Shown: one piece after another, positions 17,000-25,500 of the stretch | Position numbering within the stretch: the stretch's first letter is position 1 | Layout: each line of letters starts with the position of its first letter | Origin: Candidatus Vogelbacteria bacterium | GTDB taxonomy: Bacteria; Patescibacteriota; Minisyncoccia; Phycocordibacterales; UBA12445 | Length of the DNA: 37,486 nucleotides | Assembly: GCA_016201465.1 (NCBI GenBank) | Contig: JACQCV010000030.1 | Location: forward strand, 1 to 37,486 | Reading direction: 5' to 3' | Position numbers and translations under genes: made by a program | Notes under the pieces: generated by a model | Seen by the model: the letters and a program-made list of their open reading frames with translations, nothing else | What the model was told of the DNA's origin: nothing | Database searches by the model: none

Positions 17000-18391
17000 A
17001 TGCAAACACAAAAAGCTTTAGAATATTTTGAGAAGAACTACATAAACTTTCTTGAGGATCTCAAATCTCTTGTTCGTATTCCAAGTATCTCAGCCAGTGG
17101 CTTTGATCATAAGAATGTGGCTAGTTCGGCCGAGGCTGTATCAGCGCTCATGAAAGAGTCAGGCCTAGGGAACGTAGAAATCTTAGCGGTTAATGGTGGA
17201 CATCCATACACCTATGGAGAATGGCTTGGTAAGAAAGGTGCAAAGACTGTTCTCATGTACGCCCATCACGATGTTCAACCAACTGGTGATATTTCGAAGT
17301 GGCAAACAAAACCATTTGAGCCCGAACTGAAAGGTGATCGACTCTATGGCCGCGGTGCCGCTGATGATAAGGCCGGCGTTGTTTCAACTATTGCATCAGT
17401 GGCTTCGTACTTAAAGTCATCTGGCGAACTGCCCTTGAATGTAAAAATAATTATCGAGGGTGAAGAAGAAATTGGCTCCGAAAATTTACCACATCTTCTT
17501 AATCAATACAAAGAAAAATTAATGGCTGATTACATTATACTTTCAGACACTGGCAACTATGACATTGGGATTCCTGCAGTTACAACACAGCTACGCGGCA
17601 TAGTGGCCATTGATATAACTGTCTCAGCACTTAAACAACCAATGCACTCCGGTATGTGGGGCGGGCCACTTCCCGACCCCGTTCAAGCTCTCGCTAAAAT
17701 TATTGCAAGACTTACAGATGATAGAGGCAAAATTTTGATACCAGGAGTTTATGATGACGTGACAGAATTATCAACAGTCGAAAAAAAGAAAATTCAAGAT
17801 CTCCCATGGAACGAAAAGTTGTTCAGAGAACAAGCCTGCGTACTGGAAGATGTAGAACTAGAGCATGATACCGAGCATTCTCCGAACGAGCAGATCTGGT
17901 TTCGTCCATCGCTCTCTGTAAATGCAATCCAGGCATCATCACGGGAACAAGTTTCAAACATCATTGTTGATTCCGCTTGGGCGCATGTAGGAATTAGAAT
18001 AGTGCCAAATATGGATATGAATAAAGTTCTCACTTCACTTACAAATTTCCTACATGACTCTGCCCCAAAAGGCCTCATAGTTGAAATCAAACCTCACACC
18101 TCGGTCTCGTGGTGGAAAACTGACACCAAACATGCAGCATTCAAGGCAGCAAAGATGGCAATCGAAAAGGGTTATGGACGCGAGCCAGTATTTATCGGCT
18201 CAGGTGGTTCAATAGGTTTCGTGGAGCCATTCACAAGGGCCTTAAATGATGCACCGGCAATCTTGGTTGGTGTAGAAGATCCGCAAACCAACGCACACTC
18301 GTGGAATGAGTCTCTTTATCTTCCCGACTGGAGGAAGTGTATCATCTCAACCATCCACCTTTTTGCAGAGTTGGCTAGGATTAAGAAATAA
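17000..18391 (+). CDS. M20 family metallo-dipeptidase
   Basis: The 463-aa protein keeps all two-zinc ligands of the M20 family: H89 and D91 in AHHDVQP, D122 in GRGAADDKAG, the EGEEEIGS block at 153-160 with catalytic and ligand Glu, and later Asp/His positions (LSDTG, and NAHSWNESL near the end). The dimerisation/lid domain is inserted in the middle with HSGMWGGPLPDP. Closest in style to carnosinase/CNDP-like dipeptidases. It probably hydrolyses short peptides in the cytoplasm; no signal peptide is seen. The ATG lies 23 nt after the kinase-like gene, with no Shine-Dalgarno. Confidence 0.9.
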   Translation: MQTQKALEYFEKNYINFLEDLKSLVRIPSISASGFDHKNVASSAEAVSALMKESGLGNVEILAVNGGHPYTYGEWLGKKGAKTVLMYAHHDVQPTGDISKWQTKPFEPELKGDRLYGRGAADDKAGVVSTIASVASYLKSSGELPLNVKIIIEGEEEIGSENLPHLLNQYKEKLMADYIILSDTGNYDIGIPAVTTQLRGIVAIDITVSALKQPMHSGMWGGPLPDPVQALAKIIARLTDDRGKILIPGVYDDVTELSTVEKKKIQDLPWNEKLFREQACVLEDVELEHDTEHSPNEQIWFRPSLSVNAIQASSREQVSNIIVDSAWAHVGIRIVPNMDMNKVLTSLTNFLHDSAPKGLIVEIKPHTSVSWWKTDTKHAAFKAAKMAIEKGYGREPVFIGSGGSIGFVEPFTRALNDAPAILVGVEDPQTNAHSWNESLYLPDWRKCIISTIHLFAELARIKK

Positions 18392-18516
18392 GAAGAAATA
18401 ACATTCTCATTCATAAGAATATTTGAGTATCTACAAATTACTATACAAGTAGTTTATTTTGTGCTACAACAAATCAGAAACATCTAGATCTTTTACAGAG
18501 TAGAAAGGAGAATATC

Positions 18517-19281
18517 GTGGCATTAGGACCAAGCGAAGAGACTGTTCGAGAACAAGTTGAAAACGAAATTGAAGAACAGGCTAAACACTGTGCTGAAGAT
18601 GCAAATCGTCGTTGGGAAGAGATTGACGACTTAGAATCTAGGGGTACAGTAGTCAATATTGGATTTTGTGTTGTAAATCAGCGTAAATTCATGGTTTTGC
18701 CAATTGCTGAAAAGACCATGAGACTACTAACAAAACTCGGATATAAATGCAAAAAAGATGGAAAAGTTACTCGACAGCGTAACCAAAATGAAAACCAAAG
18801 CGGATATATTTTGGGAATCAGTGCCGAGAAACGCAAGGAGGATGATATGAGACTACCCGAACCTGAGAATCAAATTACGCAGGAAAAGAAAGAAATAGAT
18901 ATCAAGGTCGTGGCGCCCAACTCACCAGACAAACTAAAGGCTATTGATAAACTTCGTGATAGATACAACAGAGCAGTTAGAGACGACGAAGAAAAAGTCA
19001 GGGCGCACGAGGAGAAGCTTAAGGAAACTGCGAAATGGAACCTCGAGCAGATAATCGAAGATGCTGAAATGGCTGTAGACGAGAAACGAACTTTTGTTGA
19101 ATACGATTTTAGTCTTGTCACAGGCCGTGAGGATTTCGACAAAATTATATCTTACCTCGCAGAGTTGCTCGTAAACGAAGGATTTTACGTCCAAAAGCTG
19201 GGTGACATTCTGCAAAATGTACCCCGGCAAGGTGAGCTGAGTCAAACAATAGAGATCTCGGGGTGGGCGCCAAAAAAATAG
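18517..19281 (+). CDS. Hypothetical protein with two similar domains, 254 aa
   Basis: The start is GTG, supported by AAAGGAG 7 nt upstream. Residues about 20-105 and about 165-253 look like two copies of one unit: a charged helix, a strand, a helix ending GYKCKK in copy 1 and GFYVQK in copy 2, and a final strand YILGISAEK or TIEISGWAPKK. A Glu/Lys-rich coiled-coil-like stretch links them. The GY/GF ending helix followed by an ISW-like strand recalls small phage-borne proteins, but I assign no function. Single-gene unit with a terminator. Confidence 0.72.
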   Translation: MALGPSEETVREQVENEIEEQAKHCAEDANRRWEEIDDLESRGTVVNIGFCVVNQRKFMVLPIAEKTMRLLTKLGYKCKKDGKVTRQRNQNENQSGYILGISAEKRKEDDMRLPEPENQITQEKKEIDIKVVAPNSPDKLKAIDKLRDRYNRAVRDDEEKVRAHEEKLKETAKWNLEQIIEDAEMAVDEKRTFVEYDFSLVTGREDFDKIISYLAELLVNEGFYVQKLGDILQNVPRQGELSQTIEISGWAPKK

Positions 19282-19290
19282 GCTGTCCAT

Positions 19291-19316
19291 AGCCCATCGT
19301 TATGGTGGGCTTTTTT
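19291..19316 (+). terminator. Rho-independent terminator after the two-domain protein
   Basis: A stem AGCCCA/TGGGCT (19291-19296 with 19306-19311) runs into six T. The T-run also contains the -35 region of the next promoter. Confidence 0.8.
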
Positions 19317-19342
19317 ACTCGACATTTTTTTGGCATTATGAT
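19314..19342 (+). promoter_or_regulatory. Promoter of the small-protein cassette
   Basis: TTTACT (19314-19319), 17-nt spacer, TATGAT (19337-19342). It overlaps the upstream terminator. The leader would be about 50 nt and contains an 8-bp inverted repeat. Confidence 0.55.
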
Positions 19343-19375
19343 AGAAAGATATTCGAACCAAAAAAAGATCTTTCT
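19343..19375 (+). promoter_or_regulatory. 8-bp inverted repeat in the 5' leader of the small-protein cassette
   Basis: AGAAAGAT (19343-19350) and ATCTTTCT (19368-19375) can pair around an A-rich 17-nt loop, just before the AAAGGAGG Shine-Dalgarno of the 75-aa gene. It could be a 5' stabilising hairpin or an operator. Confidence 0.4.
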
Positions 19376-19399
19376 AATTAAAATGACAAAGGAGGAACA

Positions 19400-19627
19400 A
19401 TGTTCACACCACTCATGTTTAAATTATTGGGACCAATCTGCTTCTTGATTTGTCTATATGATCCTCTACACGATCTATCCGGGGTATATAACTACGATGG
19501 GCCATTCAGACGTTATCAATATAAGGATGTGCCATATTCGATTGGTGAATTCTTCCACTGGTCTCTACCATTTGGTGTCTTGATTGTCTGGATTCTATTT
19601 ATGATCTACAAGGCCTTCGCCTGGTAG
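19400..19627 (+). CDS. Small membrane protein, 75 aa
   Basis: Two hydrophobic helices (about 5-20 and 56-73) flank a short aromatic, charged loop with DGPFRRYQYKDVPY. The ATG follows AAAGGAGG by 4 nt. It is the first gene of a cassette ending at 20205. No homologue recognised. Confidence 0.7.
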   Translation: MFTPLMFKLLGPICFLICLYDPLHDLSGVYNYDGPFRRYQYKDVPYSIGEFFHWSLPFGVLIVWILFMIYKAFAW

Positions 19628-19643
19628 AGTAATCTAAAAAACG

Positions 19644-19715
19644 ATGATTACAGATGATTGTGATGGGGTTGACGAGGATGATGATGACTACAATTACAAC
19701 GGGCCAATGGCTTAA
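19644..19715 (+). CDS. Possible acidic micropeptide, 23 aa
   Basis: A short ORF encodes an Asp-rich peptide (EDDDDYNYNGPMA at the end) between two supported genes. No clear Shine-Dalgarno precedes it, so translation is uncertain. The stop lies 20 nt before the next ATG, and the next Shine-Dalgarno follows directly. Confidence 0.25.
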   Translation: MITDDCDGVDEDDDDYNYNGPMA

Positions 19716-19735
19716 GACCTAAAGGAGGTCCCGAG

Positions 19736-19981
19736 ATGAAAACCTTTGAATTTTATGATAGTGACATCACCAGAGAATGTTCAGTTTGTGGAGTTCGTAC
19801 TTGTAACATGCTGATCCTCCGGGAAGATAAGAAGCTTGTGGATATGCGAGTATGCAACAAGCTGGACTGTCTGACCCAAGTAGTCGAGAAGTTAAGAAAC
19901 AACCAGGTAGACAAGACCAAGACCAACGAAATTGGTCCAAGGGGTCCTGGCTTCCCCGGCTGCGCCCTTAACGGAGACTAA
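19736..19981 (+). CDS. Small zinc-ribbon-like protein, 81 aa
   Basis: C15-x2-C18 and C40-x4-C45, with an extra C23, could form a small zinc site on a beta ribbon. The C-terminus is Gly/Pro-rich and probably disordered. AAAGGAGG lies 7 nt before the ATG. It is a middle gene of the cassette; function unknown. Confidence 0.68.
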   Translation: MKTFEFYDSDITRECSVCGVRTCNMLILREDKKLVDMRVCNKLDCLTQVVEKLRNNQVDKTKTNEIGPRGPGFPGCALNGD

Positions 19982-19995
19982 AAGGACAGAGAAGA

Positions 19996-20205
19996 ATGAC
20001 TAAAAGCAGAAATAAGACTCCTGAGAAAAACCTGGACAATGTAATCAATCCCGGAACTGGTAACAAGAACCGTGGCCGCCGAGAATCTGTTTTTGAGGAG
20101 ACCAACGACACTAAGGAAATTCCGCACTACGGCACCGAGCGTCAAGATAATGTCGGTACTGGCCCAGACGACACTGGTGGCCACGACGGTCCGGATGGAA
20201 TCTAA
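19996..20205 (+). CDS. Small disordered hydrophilic protein, 69 aa
   Basis: The sequence is rich in Asn, Gly, Asp, Arg and Lys with no hydrophobic core, so it is probably disordered. An AAAAGGA Shine-Dalgarno lies upstream of the ATG and the gene ends 11 nt before a strong terminator. The overlapping frame 20072-20314 lacks a Shine-Dalgarno and runs through the terminator, so this frame is preferred. Confidence 0.6.
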   Translation: MTKSRNKTPEKNLDNVINPGTGNKNRGRRESVFEETNDTKEIPHYGTERQDNVGTGPDDTGGHDGPDGI

Positions 20206-20215
20206 ACAGGTAAAG

Positions 20216-20242
20216 CCCCCAGAGCAATCTGGGGGTATTTTT
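20216..20242 (+). terminator. Rho-independent terminator of the small-protein cassette
   Basis: CCCCCAGA (20216-20223) pairs with TCTGGGGG (20228-20235) around GCAA, followed by a T-rich run. It faces the converging 41-aa gene, whose stop codon touches the T-run. Confidence 0.85.
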
Positions 20243-20366
20243 ATTTCTCCTTTTTGTTTTCTGCTTCCTGAAATATTTCTTTTTGCCGCAAATACCAGGC
20301 CAAAGGTAGAATGATCATTGCAACAATTGCGATACATCCAATAAATTGCCAAAGATTTGATATCAT
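20241..20366 (-). CDS. Single-helix membrane peptide, 41 aa, coupled to the RING-like gene
   Basis: ATG at 20366 overlaps the TGA of the upstream 146-aa gene (ATGA), and GAGGG lies 7 nt before it, so translational coupling is likely. Residues about 5-26 (FIGCIAIVAMIILPLAWYL) form one membrane helix, followed by a charged C-terminal tail rich in Glu and Lys. Function unknown; it may be a partner of the RING-like membrane protein. Confidence 0.65.
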   Translation of the reverse strand: MISNLWQFIGCIAIVAMIILPLAWYLRQKEIFQEAENKKEK

Positions 20367-20803
20367 GGCGAAACCCTCGTACCGCAACCATAGATAGCGC
20401 AAAGACCGGCATTCCACTCTACGCAGTCTGGGTGAAACAAAACTTTACACGAAGGACACCTCTTAGCCTTATTGTGGATTTTAAAGTCTTCAGCACAAAT
20501 AGGACAATGTGGACCCAATTCGATACTTATCTTTTTATCTACCATTATCAACTTTCGTCTAACGAAAAATCCTACCACGACTCCAAGTATTATAGATATG
20601 GATCGCCAAATCCAATCACCCAACCTCTTGAACACAGCCCCAGATTTGCCGACAAGGTAAACAGGCCAAATCCAAATAATTACTAGTATGAGTAGTAAAT
20701 CAGGAAATGTCAGCTGAATAAACTCCAAAGAACTCAACTTATATATCAAGCAACAGGCAGTAAATATCGCTCCTAAACAGTAGATAATGTTTAGAAAGTC
20801 CAT
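20363..20803 (-). CDS. Membrane protein with a RING-like zinc domain, 146 aa
   Basis: Two or three hydrophobic helices (about 5-22, 32-52 and 66-81) are followed by a cytoplasmic zinc domain with ligand order C100-x2-C103, C116-x2-C119, H124-x2-C127, C135-x4-C140. This spacing and the FHPDC core fit a RING/PHD-like cross-brace, similar to prokaryotic RING families. Whether it acts in protein modification, or only as a structural zinc site, cannot be told. AAAAGGAG lies 8 nt before the ATG. It overlaps the following 41-aa gene by 4 nt. Confidence 0.7.
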   Translation of the reverse strand: MDFLNIIYCLGAIFTACCLIYKLSSLEFIQLTFPDLLLILVIIWIWPVYLVGKSGAVFKRLGDWIWRSISIILGVVVGFFVRRKLIMVDKKISIELGPHCPICAEDFKIHNKAKRCPSCKVLFHPDCVEWNAGLCAIYGCGTRVSP

Positions 20804-20870
20804 AAAGTCCGCTCCTTTTAAAACGTTAAAGAACTATTTTACACAACACTATCATCTGGCAATCAGGGCG

Positions 20871-22529
20871 TCAAACAGGTCGCTTTATATGTGTTTGGGA
20901 ATATTCTCGAGATGAGTCTGTCTTCTTATTAGGATTGAAAATATTTTGAGGGTCAAAAATCTTCTTAATGTCTTTGAATATTTTATACACTTCATCCCCA
21001 AACATTTTCTGGATGTATGGCCCGCGTAGAAGTCCATCATTATGCTCAGCCGAAATTGATCCGTGATATTCAAAAACCAAATTATAAACCTCTTCCATAG
21101 ACGGTAAAATTTTTGACCTCTCGTTTTCATCTTTTAGATCCATTAGTGGGATAATATGAAAATTACCATCACCAACATGTCCTGCGATAGTGTACAAAAG
21201 TTTATACCTGTCTAAAATTTGATAAAGTTTTGGCAAAAACTCATTTAAATATTCCGGCTTCACAATTAAATCGTCAATGTATGGTGCCGTCTGTTTACCA
21301 ATAACCTTGTGGCGCAATAAATTAAAACTTTCGCGCCTAATCGTCCAATACTTTTTTTCATCCTCCGCATCTCTCGTGATTCGAGAATCAAAACCCATTT
21401 TCTTAATTGCGTCACGAAGGCCGATAGACTTTTGATTTAATTCTTCTTCGCTATCACCCTCAAACTCCACAAGAACCACGAGTTTAGGAATCCCAATCCT
21501 CACCACCTCAAAAACGTCTGGCAAAAAACTTAAAAGTAAAGAAGATAGATTTCGAAAACCCATTAATTTAAGTAAACCTGGCAGGAATCTTATAGACAAC
21601 TTAAGGGTATGGTCATCAAAAGATTCTAAGCTCGTTGGATTATACTTTAGTATCTGTGTAATTAACGACGGTAGTCCACCCAGATCCTTTAAAAAAACAA
21701 CAACCATGTGAGAAAACTTTTTTGTTTTGACTAATTTAAATGTCGCTTCTGTTGTAATACCCAAGGTTCCTTGTGAACCTACAAAAAGTTTAGTCAAATC
21801 AAACTCCCCCGTCTCTCTATTCCAAACATCCCAAACATTGTATCCAACAGAATTTTTCGAAACCTGTGGTTTAGCATTTTTAACCAATCTGTAATTACTC
21901 TCAAGAAGACCGTACATAGCACGATACATCCCACCCTCAAAATCGATCTGCTTCATTTTCTCATCCAGCTTCTCTTTATTCAATTTCTCAATTACATACT
22001 CTTTGCCATCAGATAGTACAACCTTAAGTTGAGAAACATAATTTTCCGTTTTCCCGTACACCAAAGATCTTTCACCTCCTGAGTTATTATTTACAATTCC
22101 ACCAATGGCGCACAATTCACGAGACGCTGGATAGGATGGCAAAATATAATCTTTAGTCAGTGTAACCTTCTCAAAATCCCTATAGAAAACACCAGGTGCT
22201 ACCGTAATTAACCCATCATCATTAATTGATCCGAGCCAATTAAAATGAGGAAGAAAATCCAAAACAATCGATTCCCCTAGTGATCCACCGGTCATATCCG
22301 TACCGGCCGATCTTGATGTAATCGATAACGAAGGATTTTGACGCTTGTTATCAAGAACAAATTTCACAAGCTTCTTAATATCATCAGAATCCAGAGGCGC
22401 AACCACGACATCTGGCTTAACCTCAAAGAGACTGGCGTCAGAAGTAAATTGTTTGATAGTTACATCATCTACAGATACCTCACCTGCAATTATTTTTTTA
22501 AGAGAATCAGCAAGCATCATTGCGTTCAT
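20871..22529 (-). CDS. GlcD-type FAD-linked oxidoreductase (D-lactate/glycolate dehydrogenase family)
   Basis: The 552-aa protein has the FAD_binding_4 domain in its first half (SRSAGTDMTGGSLG for FAD phosphate binding, IGGIVNNNSGGERSLVYGKT, FVGSQGTLGI) and the C-terminal FAD-oxidase domain with AGHVGDGNFHIIPLMD and SISAEHNDGLLRGPYI. It probably oxidises a 2-hydroxy acid such as D-lactate. The usual C-terminal iron-sulfur region of the long forms is absent. The gene starts with ATG; M4 and M5 are alternatives. It follows the RNA-repair gene but has its own promoter. Confidence 0.88.
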   Translation of the reverse strand: MNAMMLADSLKKIIAGEVSVDDVTIKQFTSDASLFEVKPDVVVAPLDSDDIKKLVKFVLDNKRQNPSLSITSRSAGTDMTGGSLGESIVLDFLPHFNWLGSINDDGLITVAPGVFYRDFEKVTLTKDYILPSYPASRELCAIGGIVNNNSGGERSLVYGKTENYVSQLKVVLSDGKEYVIEKLNKEKLDEKMKQIDFEGGMYRAMYGLLESNYRLVKNAKPQVSKNSVGYNVWDVWNRETGEFDLTKLFVGSQGTLGITTEATFKLVKTKKFSHMVVVFLKDLGGLPSLITQILKYNPTSLESFDDHTLKLSIRFLPGLLKLMGFRNLSSLLLSFLPDVFEVVRIGIPKLVVLVEFEGDSEEELNQKSIGLRDAIKKMGFDSRITRDAEDEKKYWTIRRESFNLLRHKVIGKQTAPYIDDLIVKPEYLNEFLPKLYQILDRYKLLYTIAGHVGDGNFHIIPLMDLKDENERSKILPSMEEVYNLVFEYHGSISAEHNDGLLRGPYIQKMFGDEVYKIFKDIKKIFDPQNIFNPNKKTDSSREYSQTHIKRPV

Positions 22530-22540
22530 TCTACCACACG

Positions 22541-22570
22541 ATTGTATTTAGAAAAAATTACTTCAGTAAA
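22541..22570 (-). promoter_or_regulatory. Possible promoter of the GlcD-type gene
   Basis: TTTACT (22565-22570), 18-nt spacer, TACAAT (22541-22546) on the minus strand, with the ATG 11 nt further. TTGATT/TAAATA shifted by a few bases is an alternative. Confidence 0.4.
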
Positions 22571-22576
22571 TCAAGT

Positions 22577-25500
22577 TTACTTTTCTGGAACGAGCCAATA
22601 AGAATTTTTTGGTCTTTTCTTAGTCTCTGCTTCAATTTCAGCTCTAACTATCTTATATGCCTGTGCGCGCAATTTGGATTCCGGCTCAACTTCTTCAGAT
22701 AGCATGGACTTTAGAAAAGAGATAATATACCCAACATCACCTTTAAGTTTTTCAGACTTCGAGGCCTTCATATACTCTTCAAGCTCTGGAGCCATGGCGG
22801 CGGCCGCCTGTCTTAGCGCGGCCGTTTTATCCATCCCCTTTTCTAAATTTTCCTCATAATTAAGTCTGGCAAGCTCCGTTGGTAAGACCAACATCTCTCT
22901 GAGTTCAACAATAATCTCATTTATACGATCACGCATCCAAGCGATTCTCGTTTCAAGTGCCGCGTTTGCAAAAGTGTTATCAAAATTATATGCCAAAAGT
23001 TTTTCTCTCTTGTCTTCGTCAATATCTAAAGTCTCAGTGCTGAAATCCTCTATTAGCTTGTCCCAATCAAGCCGGTCCCTCACAAACTTTTTATCATCAT
23101 AGCCACGTGTCTTAACTTTAACAGTTATCAACTTTCCATTCGCATCTCGATACTGCGCCATAAGTCCTTCGAGATTTTCCAAATTGCCCTCCTGCTGCGC
23201 GTATTCATAAATTTGAGCTATGGTCATGCCTTTAAACTTTTCTGTTAAATCCACTGCCGTCCGTGTGCCCATAGATTTAGCCCCGTCTTCGACAGCACTC
23301 CATTCGTCATTAACGCCAGTTTCTTTATCAACCGCGTTAAGAAGAATAAGCGACTTCTCACTACCATAATCAACAATATGTGCTTCGTCCGGTAGAATAA
23401 TTTCAAAAAGATATGTTTTGGATGGATCCATTTTGTCCTTGTTCATCTTATCAAGAAGTTCTTGGGCAGGCTTAGTAAAAGCATCGTTCTCAAAACTAAA
23501 CTTAGTTGATACGCGCCACTTTCCGTTCCAAAAGTAAACAATCCCCATTGAACCATTGGCCTTTTCAAAAACTTTTTCCGGGACAATGTTCAACTCCTCG
23601 AGAGGAATCTCAACCCCGGCCTTATGTGTCTTCTCAAAAGGTCTAGCCACCACAAGACCACCACTATCAATAATCAACCCTCTAAAATGTCTAAGCGTCG
23701 GTAGTTTTTCCCAAAGACCACTCGCATCTGTAGTTCGAGAGTAGTTTATGATTGTTAATCCCGCGTACTCGCCCATCCCTTCCTTTGTTTCGATCATTCC
23801 AAGTTCATCTGAGTATTTTACTAACGCGAGCAAATCAGCGCCACCTGGGAGTGCTCCGCTCTTCATGATTTCATACAGCTTTACCACAGAAGACTCTTCT
23901 GCAGATAAAAACTTGAGTTCGGGATAATACATTCCTTGTAGTACACCACGTAGTGGTGCATCTATGTCAAGCCCAACCGTACCCGAAATCATGTTCACTT
24001 GTGCTGGTGGTTCATCGTGTGTATGTCCACCAACCACCAGTATGCCAGGATCTTTTGCCACAACATTCTTAAGTTTTTCTGTCTGTATCCTACCTCCGGC
24101 AAATTCACCCTTTAATCCATGCACATATCTACTAGAATCTTTATCGATGTCTTTTGCTGAAAGTGGCATTCTTGGTAGTGATGCGTGAACAACTGCCAGA
24201 TTTTTCCATTCCATAAAGGTCGGGGCAACTTCAAGCATTTCAATTATTTTTTGAATTGACCTTTCACCCAATCTCTCCTTAAGCTCTTTAGCGGTTTGAT
24301 TTGTTTCGCGAGAACCGCCACCCAGATTACCCTTCAGCACCTTAAGGAGGTTCTCGTCATGGTTACCCTTTATTAAAACTGCCCTACCCTGCCGGACCAA
24401 CGCCGAAATATATATAACAGCCTCGGCATCGTATGGTCCTCGGTCCCCAATGTCACCAACGAAAACTATTTTTCTTTTCCGATATTCTTTATCGCCATGT
24501 TCTCCTTCAAGGTTTTCGTGTCTAATCTTACCCGTCAATTCTTTGACTGCTGTCACGCATCCATGAACATCACCGACAAGGAAAAGTGGCTCATCTTTGA
24601 GATCACTCTCTCTTTGTATATTGACGAAATCTTTATTTTCAATCGACGCTTGAGACACCGGAAAAATAGAGAGTTTCGTACCCTCTTCAGCGTCTTTAGG
24701 AATCTTCTCTACTCGCTCGATAACTTTGTCAATATTAAATTCCGTGGGATATGAAATAACTGAGGTAAGATTTAGTTTTGAGCGCTCTTTAATGATGTAA
24801 GACACAACGTCACTAACAGTCTGATCTGTAATTTCAGATGAAAGTCTCGTAGCCACAGATCTAACATCAATAACCTGGTGTGACATAAAGTTGTAATCCA
24901 AAAATTCTTTTGTCTTAAACATATCAACGTCTTTAACACGGATCAATGAACCGGCTGGAACGGATAAAACTTCACGAGATTCTAAATTTTCTTTCTTCAG
25001 CAGTCCGATCTCAGCGTAACCAAGAATAGTTTCAGATATCTTGGCCTCTTTCATCAGCTCCTTATCAGCCCCCAGGGAATCCATATACTCATCTGGCAAT
25101 TTGACAGCCACCTGAGATGCCACGTCCGGCTCGACCACATAAACAACTTTAATGTGCTTACTCTTTTCAAGAGCGTTCCTTACTAGCGAGTAACCACTTT
25201 TCTTTGACTTTATATATTCTGCGCCAGCATGCCTCTTCCTATCAGTATCTCTTTGAGCCGCCATCTCAGGGGGCACGTTCAAGAAAATGGTGACTATCTC
25301 TGCACCCGTCTTCTCTGCTATCTCGTAAAATTCGTTTCTCTTTTCCTCCGTTAGACTCTGCGCATCAAGAACAGCAATTTCATTTTGTTTAAGCCTTGTC
25401 TCCGCAATTTTTCGTGCGAGCAAGAAAGCTTTACTAGAAATAACCTGGTTATGAATATTGCCAGTCAGTTCATGTCTTAAACGATCTGTGCTAATTACAG

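Noticed and set aside
19345-19365. ATTCGAACC resembling the T-arm of a tRNA
   Set aside because: No acceptor, D-arm or anticodon stem can be built around it on either strand.
20072-20314. 80-aa plus-strand frame overlapping the 69-aa gene
   Set aside because: No Shine-Dalgarno, and it reads through a strong terminator.
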